This document shows, in pieces, positions 6,291-9,211 of a stretch of 9,211 bases of DNA. The position numbers and the translations under genes were made by a program. Position 1 is the stretch's first letter; every line of letters begins with the position of its first letter. Source of the DNA: Pseudomonadota bacterium. GTDB lineage: Bacteria > Pseudomonadota > Gammaproteobacteria > Burkholderiales > Thiobacillaceae. The notes below the pieces were generated by a model. It had not been told where the DNA came from and ran no database searches. It worked only from the letters and a program-made list of their open reading frames with translations. The stretch covers positions 1-9,211 of the forward strand of contig JAJZRT010000103.1 in assembly GCA_021802595.1 (NCBI GenBank). Direction: 5' to 3'.

Positions 6291-6698
6291 TTAGCGGCGA
6301 TTACCGCCCGGGCCCATCCCGGACCCCATCCCCGAGCCCGGCCCCATCCCCGAGCCCGGCCCCATCCCGGGTCCCATGCCGGATCCGGGCCCCATGCCCG
6401 CCGGCGGCATGTCGGGCAGGGTCTTGCCCTGGGCCTTGGCGCGTTCCTGCATCTGTTTGTGGTGTTCCAGGCGGAACGCCTCACGCTCCTGCCGGGTTTT
6501 CATCGTACGCATGTGGTTGCGGTATTCGAGGCGTTCCTGCGGGGTCATCAACTCAGAGCCATAGATGCGCTCGCGATCCCGAGTCTGGGTCTGGGTGGTT
6601 GTTTGCGTCTGGTCGCGGGACTGGGTCTGCTCAGCCGCGTGCGCGGGAACAAACCCGGCCAGGCAAAGCGAAAGGGCCAACATCGATATCGGTTTCAT
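6291..6698 (-). CDS. Small exported protein with Gln/Thr-rich linker and Met-Gly-Pro repeat tail
   Basis: This 135-aa protein of unassigned function has a clear signal peptide (MKPISMLALSLCLAGFVPAHA, cleavage before AEQ) and a Gln/Thr-rich stretch TQSRDQTQTTTQTQTR (25-40). A charged, probably helical middle (46-99, YGSELMTPQERLEYRNHMR through LPDMPP) resembles conserved hypothetical periplasmic proteins seen in proteobacteria. The tail is low-complexity GMGPGS-type repeats (101-132), with seven of the protein's Met residues in it or directly beside it. GAGGAG about 7 nt before the ATG supports the start. It converges on the sensor kinase gene and has its own leader with a hairpin at 6732-6751. 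The Met richness and closeness to a metal-efflux operon raise the possibility of metal (Cu/Ag) binding, which is speculation. The helical part recalls small Spy/CpxP-like periplasmic proteins only in general character. Confidence 0.8.
   Translation of the reverse strand: MKPISMLALSLCLAGFVPAHAAEQTQSRDQTQTTTQTQTRDRERIYGSELMTPQERLEYRNHMRTMKTRQEREAFRLEHHKQMQERAKAQGKTLPDMPPAGMGPGSGMGPGMGPGSGMGPGSGMGSGMGPGGNRR
6303..6398 (-). repeat. In-gene tandem repeat coding GMGPGS units
   Basis: On the minus strand, units of 18 bp (Gly-Met-Gly-Pro-Gly-Ser) alternate with 12-bp units (Gly-Met-Gly-Pro or Gly-Met-Gly-Ser). Two adjacent 18-bp units near 6334-6369 are identical at DNA level (GGGATGGGGCCGGGCTCG). 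This suggests recent slippage or unit duplication and a length-variable tail. Confidence 0.8.
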
Positions 6699-6722
6699 CT
6701 CGGTCTCCTCTTTGACGACGGT

Positions 6723-6751
6723 AAAAACACGTGCATCCGCTGCCGGATGCA
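6723..6751 (-). promoter_or_regulatory. Leader hairpin followed by T-run, possible attenuator
   Basis: On the minus strand, TGCATCCG-GCAG-CGGATGCA (6751-6732) forms a perfect 8-bp stem with a 4-nt loop. It is followed after 4 nt by TTTTT (6727-6723). It sits 24 nt upstream of the ATG of the small exported protein gene, in what should be its leader. It could be a weak intrinsic terminator acting as an attenuator or, as DNA, a protein-binding palindrome. No promoter was confidently identified upstream. Confidence 0.4.
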
Positions 6752-6795
6752 GCCAGCAACTTCTTTTTCAATCTAGTACAAAAGGCCCGTGTACC

Positions 6796-6913
6796 CTAAG
6801 GAATTGCTGAACAAGTCCTTCGACAAGCTCAGGACGAACGGCAAGTTGTTGATTCCGTTCGTGGTGAGCTTGTCGAACCATGAGCGGAATCAACTTGTTC
6901 AGTTCTCCCCTAA
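6796..6913 (+). repeat. 118-bp palindromic dispersed repeat, copy 2 (inverted relative to copy 1)
   Basis: This is the same length as, and 110/118 identical to, the reverse complement of 2402-2519. Seven of the eight differences lie in the outermost ~11 bp at either end, and the central ~97 bp differ at one base. The terminal inverted repeat is therefore reduced to a perfect CTGAACAAGT/ACTTGTTCAG (6807-6816 and 6893-6902) inside degraded ends. It lies between the end of the 148-aa gene (6955) and the leader of the small exported protein gene. The rest of the 256-bp gap (6914-6954 and 6752-6795) shows nothing else identifiable. Confidence 0.93.
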
Positions 6914-6954
6914 TTGCGCAGCGGCCCCGTCCACGGCGCGGAAGCGAGCAGGGG

Positions 6955-7401
6955 TCAGGGGCGGCGCCTGCGCGGTTCGTAATGCACCACGGCGCGCATG
7001 ATTTCGGAGTAGGGAAACTCGGCGGCGGCGCCGAAGCGCTCCCTGCCCTGCAGCACGGTCGCAGCGATGTCGGTCGTCTCGTCGGCGGCGCCGTCGAGCA
7101 CGGCCGACAGGCCGCGCACGCCGCCGCACTGGGCCCGGATTTCCTTGCCGAACGGCCACGGCGCATCGGGGTTGATCCTGAGCGCGAACTGCGCGTTCTC
7201 ATGCAGGGCCTGGTAGAACGTCAGGCAATGCTCGCGCACCGCGGGGTCGCCGCAGGCGATCGCCTCGCGCTCGGCGAGGTTCAGCTTGTGCGAACGGGCG
7301 CAGCCCACGCAACACGACAGCAGCGCCCGTTCGAACGGGCAGCTGAATTCGATATAGACCTTGCGGGCCAGCTTGTAGGCGTCTTCGTTGTATTCAGCCA
7401 T
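6955..7401 (-). CDS. Cys-rich small soluble protein downstream of secA, function unknown
   Basis: This 148-aa protein has no signal peptide or membrane helix. It carries seven cysteines: Cys21, Cys30, Cys31, Cys34, Cys50, Cys59 and Cys92. The spacing CPFERALLSCCVGC (21-34), then C at 50 and 59, could bind an Fe-S cluster or zinc. I do not recognise a named family. ATG at 7401 has no convincing Shine-Dalgarno upstream. It follows the 75-aa gene by 42 bp, in a gap holding an inverted repeat (7418-7445), so expression may be by read-through. The C-terminus ends in a basic YEPRRRRP tail. Codon use and composition match the secA side rather than the cytochrome side by eye. Coding status is supported by the ordered Cys pattern and the full-length frame. 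Confidence 0.75.
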   Translation of the reverse strand: MAEYNEDAYKLARKVYIEFSCPFERALLSCCVGCARSHKLNLAEREAIACGDPAVREHCLTFYQALHENAQFALRINPDAPWPFGKEIRAQCGGVRGLSAVLDGAADETTDIAATVLQGRERFGAAAEFPYSEIMRAVVHYEPRRRRP

Positions 7402-7417
7402 GAGGCATTGTCACACC

Positions 7418-7445
7418 AAGCCTGTCTGCGGACGCGGGCAGGCTT
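7418..7445. terminator. Inverted repeat after the 75-aa gene, weak terminator or processing hairpin
   Basis: AAGCCTG (7418-7424) pairs with CAGGCTT (7439-7445) around a GC-rich loop, overlapping the stop codon of the 75-aa gene (7444-7446). There is no T-run on the minus strand after it. It may partially separate the secA/75-aa transcript from the 148-aa gene. Confidence 0.35.
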
Positions 7446-7671
7446 ACCAGTCGTCGCCGGAGAGGGTCTTTTCCAGTTCGCGCTCGGCCGTCAGCGTTTC
7501 CTGCGCAGCGATCTCGTTCTCGGCGAAGATCATCTTGTACTTGTCGCCGGACTTGGGGTCGAGCGTCTTGCGCAGTTCGTTGACGTGGGCGCGGGCCTCC
7601 TTGAAGCTCGCCCATTCGCCCTGCTTTTCCAGCACCTTGAACATTCCCATGCGGAACACGTAGTAAGGCAT
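7444..7671 (-). CDS. 75-aa conserved-type hypothetical protein coupled to secA
   Basis: This small soluble protein (MPYYVFRMGMFKVLEKQGEWASF...) has a charged helical body (FKEARAHVNELRKTLD), a strand-like YKMIFAENE segment and an acidic end, GDDW. It has no Cys, signal or membrane segment. It resembles short uncharacterised proteins seen in betaproteobacteria that begin MPYYV(F/Y)R, and I cannot assign a function. The start is well supported: GAGGAG lies about 6 nt upstream and overlaps the secA stop codon, leaving a 9-bp gap, so translation is probably coupled to secA. Confidence 0.85.
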   Translation of the reverse strand: MPYYVFRMGMFKVLEKQGEWASFKEARAHVNELRKTLDPKSGDKYKMIFAENEIAAQETLTAERELEKTLSGDDW

Positions 7672-7680
7672 GATCGCTCC

Positions 7681-9211
7681 TCAGTTCAGCCTGCCGTGGC
7701 ACTGCTTGTATTTCTTGCCCGAGCCGCACGGGCAGGGGTCATTGCGGCCGACCTTGGGATAACCCTCGCCCGCGGCCGCAGCCCGGTCGACTTCGGCAAA
7801 GTCCTGCGCCTCGTCGTACTCGCTGTGCTGAAACTGCATGTCGGACGGCTCGTGCGGTTCGACCGCCTGCACGTCCTCGGGCGCGCGAATCTGCACCGTG
7901 GTGGTGATCTGCGTGACCTCGGCCTTGATCGCCGTGAGCATGGCGGCGAACAGCTCGAACGCCTCGCGCTTGTATTCCTGCTTCGGCTGCTTCTGGGCGT
8001 AGCCGCGCAGGTGGATGCCCTGGCGCAGATGATCCAGCGCCGACAGGTGCTCGCGCCAGTGGCTGTCCAGGCTTTGCAGCATCACCGCACGCTCGAACTG
8101 GCGCAGCCCGTCGGCGCCGACCAGCGCCTCCTTCTCGCGGTAGACCGCGTCGGCGGCCTCCAGGATCTTCTTGCGCAGCCCTTCCTCGTTCAGGGCCTTG
8201 TCGTCGTCCAGCCATTGCTGCAGCGGCAGTTCAAGCGCGAACTGCGCGGCCAGCGCCTTTTCCAGACCCGCCACGTCCCACTGCTCGTCCATGCTGCCCG
8301 GCGCGATGTGCTGGTTGATGGTGTCGTTCAGCACGTCGTCGCGCATGGCGCGGACGGTGTCGCCGATGTCGGTGCTCGCCAGGAGTTCGTTGCGCTGTTC
8401 GTAGATCACCTTGCGCTGGTCGTTGGAAACGTCGTCGTATTCGAGCAGCTGCTTGCGGATGTCGAAGTTGCGCTGCTCGACCTTGCGCTGCGCGTTCTCG
8501 ATCGCGCGCGTCACCCACGGATGCTCGATCGCCTCGCCCTCGGGCATTTTCAGGCGGTTCATGATCGCGGCGACGCGATCGGACGCGAAGATGCGCAAGA
8601 GCGGATCTTCCAGAGACAGGAAGAAGCGGCTGGATCCGGGGTCGCCCTGGCGCCCGGAACGGCCGCGCAGCTGATTGTCGACGCGGCGCGATTCGTGGCG
8701 TTCGGTGCCGATGATGTGCAGGCCGCCGGCTGCCACCACGGCGTCGTGGCGCGGCTGCCAGTCGGCCTTGAGCGCGGCGATGCGCGCGTCCTTCTCCGCG
8801 TCGGACAGGGCCTCGTCGTTGCGGATCGCGTCGATCTCCTTCTGGATGCTGCCGCCCAGCACGATGTCGGTGCCGCGCCCCGCCATGTTGGTGGCGATGG
8901 TGATGCCGCCCGGCATCCCGGCCTGCGCGATCACCTCGGCTTCACGGGCGTGCTGCTTGGCGTTCAGCACGTTGTGCGGCAGCCCGGCCTTGGTCAGTTC
9001 GGCAGACAGATGCTCGTTGGCTTCGATCGAGGTGGTGCCGACCAGTACCGGCTGGCCGTTGGCGTTGCGCGCGCGGATGTCATTGATCACCGCCTGATCG
9101 CGTTCCTTGGCAGTCCGGTAGACCTGGTCGTGCTCGTCCTTGCGGATCATCGGCCGGTGGGTCGGGATGACCACGGTTTCCAGGCCGTAGATGCTCTGGA
9201 ACTCGAAGGCC
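7681..9211 (-). CDS. secA: Preprotein translocase ATPase SecA (C-terminal ~510 aa, runs off right edge)
   Basis: SecA is the motor that drives unfolded preproteins through SecYEG. The window holds the part from [20 protein letters not shown] onward, roughly residue 400 of ~900 to the end. NBD2 motifs are clear: [25 protein letters not shown], and [21 protein letters not shown] with its arginine finger region. The helical scaffold and wing domains follow ([27 protein letters not shown]). The C-terminal linker ends in the zinc/SecB-binding motif [19 protein letters not shown], with CxC...CH ligands intact. The frame is open through the right edge, and no start codon is in the window. It is first of a probable three-gene unit with the 75-aa and 148-aa genes. 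It is a housekeeping gene and marks this side as core genome. Confidence 0.98.
   Translation of the reverse strand, partial: AFEFQSIYGLETVVIPTHRPMIRKDEHDQVYRTAKERDQAVINDIRARNANGQPVLVGTTSIEANEHLSAELTKAGLPHNVLNAKQHAREAEVIAQAGMPGGITIATNMAGRGTDIVLGGSIQKEIDAIRNDEALSDAEKDARIAALKADWQPRHDAVVAAGGLHIIGTERHESRRVDNQLRGRSGRQGDPGSSRFFLSLEDPLLRIFASDRVAAIMNRLKMPEGEAIEHPWVTRAIENAQRKVEQRNFDIRKQLLEYDDVSNDQRKVIYEQRNELLASTDIGDTVRAMRDDVLNDTINQHIAPGSMDEQWDVAGLEKALAAQFALELPLQQWLDDDKALNEEGLRKKILEAADAVYREKEALVGADGLRQFERAVMLQSLDSHWREHLSALDHLRQGIHLRGYAQKQPKQEYKREAFELFAAMLTAIKAEVTQITTTVQIRAPEDVQAVEPHEPSDMQFQHSEYDEAQDFAEVDRAAAAGEGYPKVGRNDPCPCGSGKKYKQCHGRLN

Noticed and set aside
6789..7001. 70-codon plus-strand frame beginning MYPKELLNKSFDKLRTNG
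   Set aside because: It is the translation of repeat copy 2, a well-known spurious peptide signature.
7739..9097. Several long open frames overlapping secA on both strands
   Set aside because: They are Arg/Ala/Gly- or Ser-rich shadows with no domain, and secA itself is unmistakable in its frame.
1..9211. tRNA, rRNA, CRISPR array, integrase or transposase gene
   Set aside because: I searched by eye on both strands and saw none. Apart from the two palindromic repeats there is no mobile-element gene or direct-repeat array.

Overview
The window is GC-rich, densely coded DNA from a proteobacterium. The SecA sequence, the QseB/PmrA-type regulator and the dispersed repeat with the FDKLRTNG / VVSLSNHE translation signature fit a betaproteobacterium best. 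Genus cannot be fixed from the sequence alone.

Layout. (1) 1-2334, minus strand: a heavy-metal-efflux RND operon, with a short periplasmic adaptor (GTG start) followed after 3 bp by the N-terminal 430 residues of a CusA/CzcA-type pump that runs off the left edge. (2) 2335-2642: a divergent control region with two direct-repeat operators of PmrA/QseB-box type, one facing each way. Each sits exactly 10 nt upstream of a plausible -10 hexamer. A 118-bp palindromic dispersed repeat lies between them. (3) 2643-6279, plus strand: a five-gene operon of a four-helix cytochrome b561, an SHP-type (DUF1924) monoheme cytochrome c, a diheme cytochrome c (DHC), and a QseB/QseC-like response regulator and sensor kinase. 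(4) 6291-6698, minus strand and convergent: a small exported protein with a Met/Gly/Pro repeat tail. (5) 6796-6913: a second copy of the 118-bp repeat in the opposite orientation. (6) 6955-9211, minus strand: the C-terminal half of secA followed by two small conserved-looking genes, one of 75 aa and one of 148 aa that is Cys-rich.

How it fits together. SHP is a c-type cytochrome family whose founding member binds O2. It is known to occur with a membrane cytochrome b, DHC and, in many species, a QseC-like sensor system. The expected electron route is quinol to b561 to DHC to SHP. The encoded response regulator is of the type that binds CTTAAG-N5-CTTAAG boxes, and such boxes stand in front of both the cytochrome operon and the divergent metal-efflux operon. 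The likely reading is one two-component system controlling an oxygen-binding cytochrome module and an RND exporter together. The whole cytochrome/regulator module plus the small exported protein is bracketed by the two inverted repeat copies. This suggests it is a discrete or invertible segment lying between secA-linked core genes and the efflux operon.
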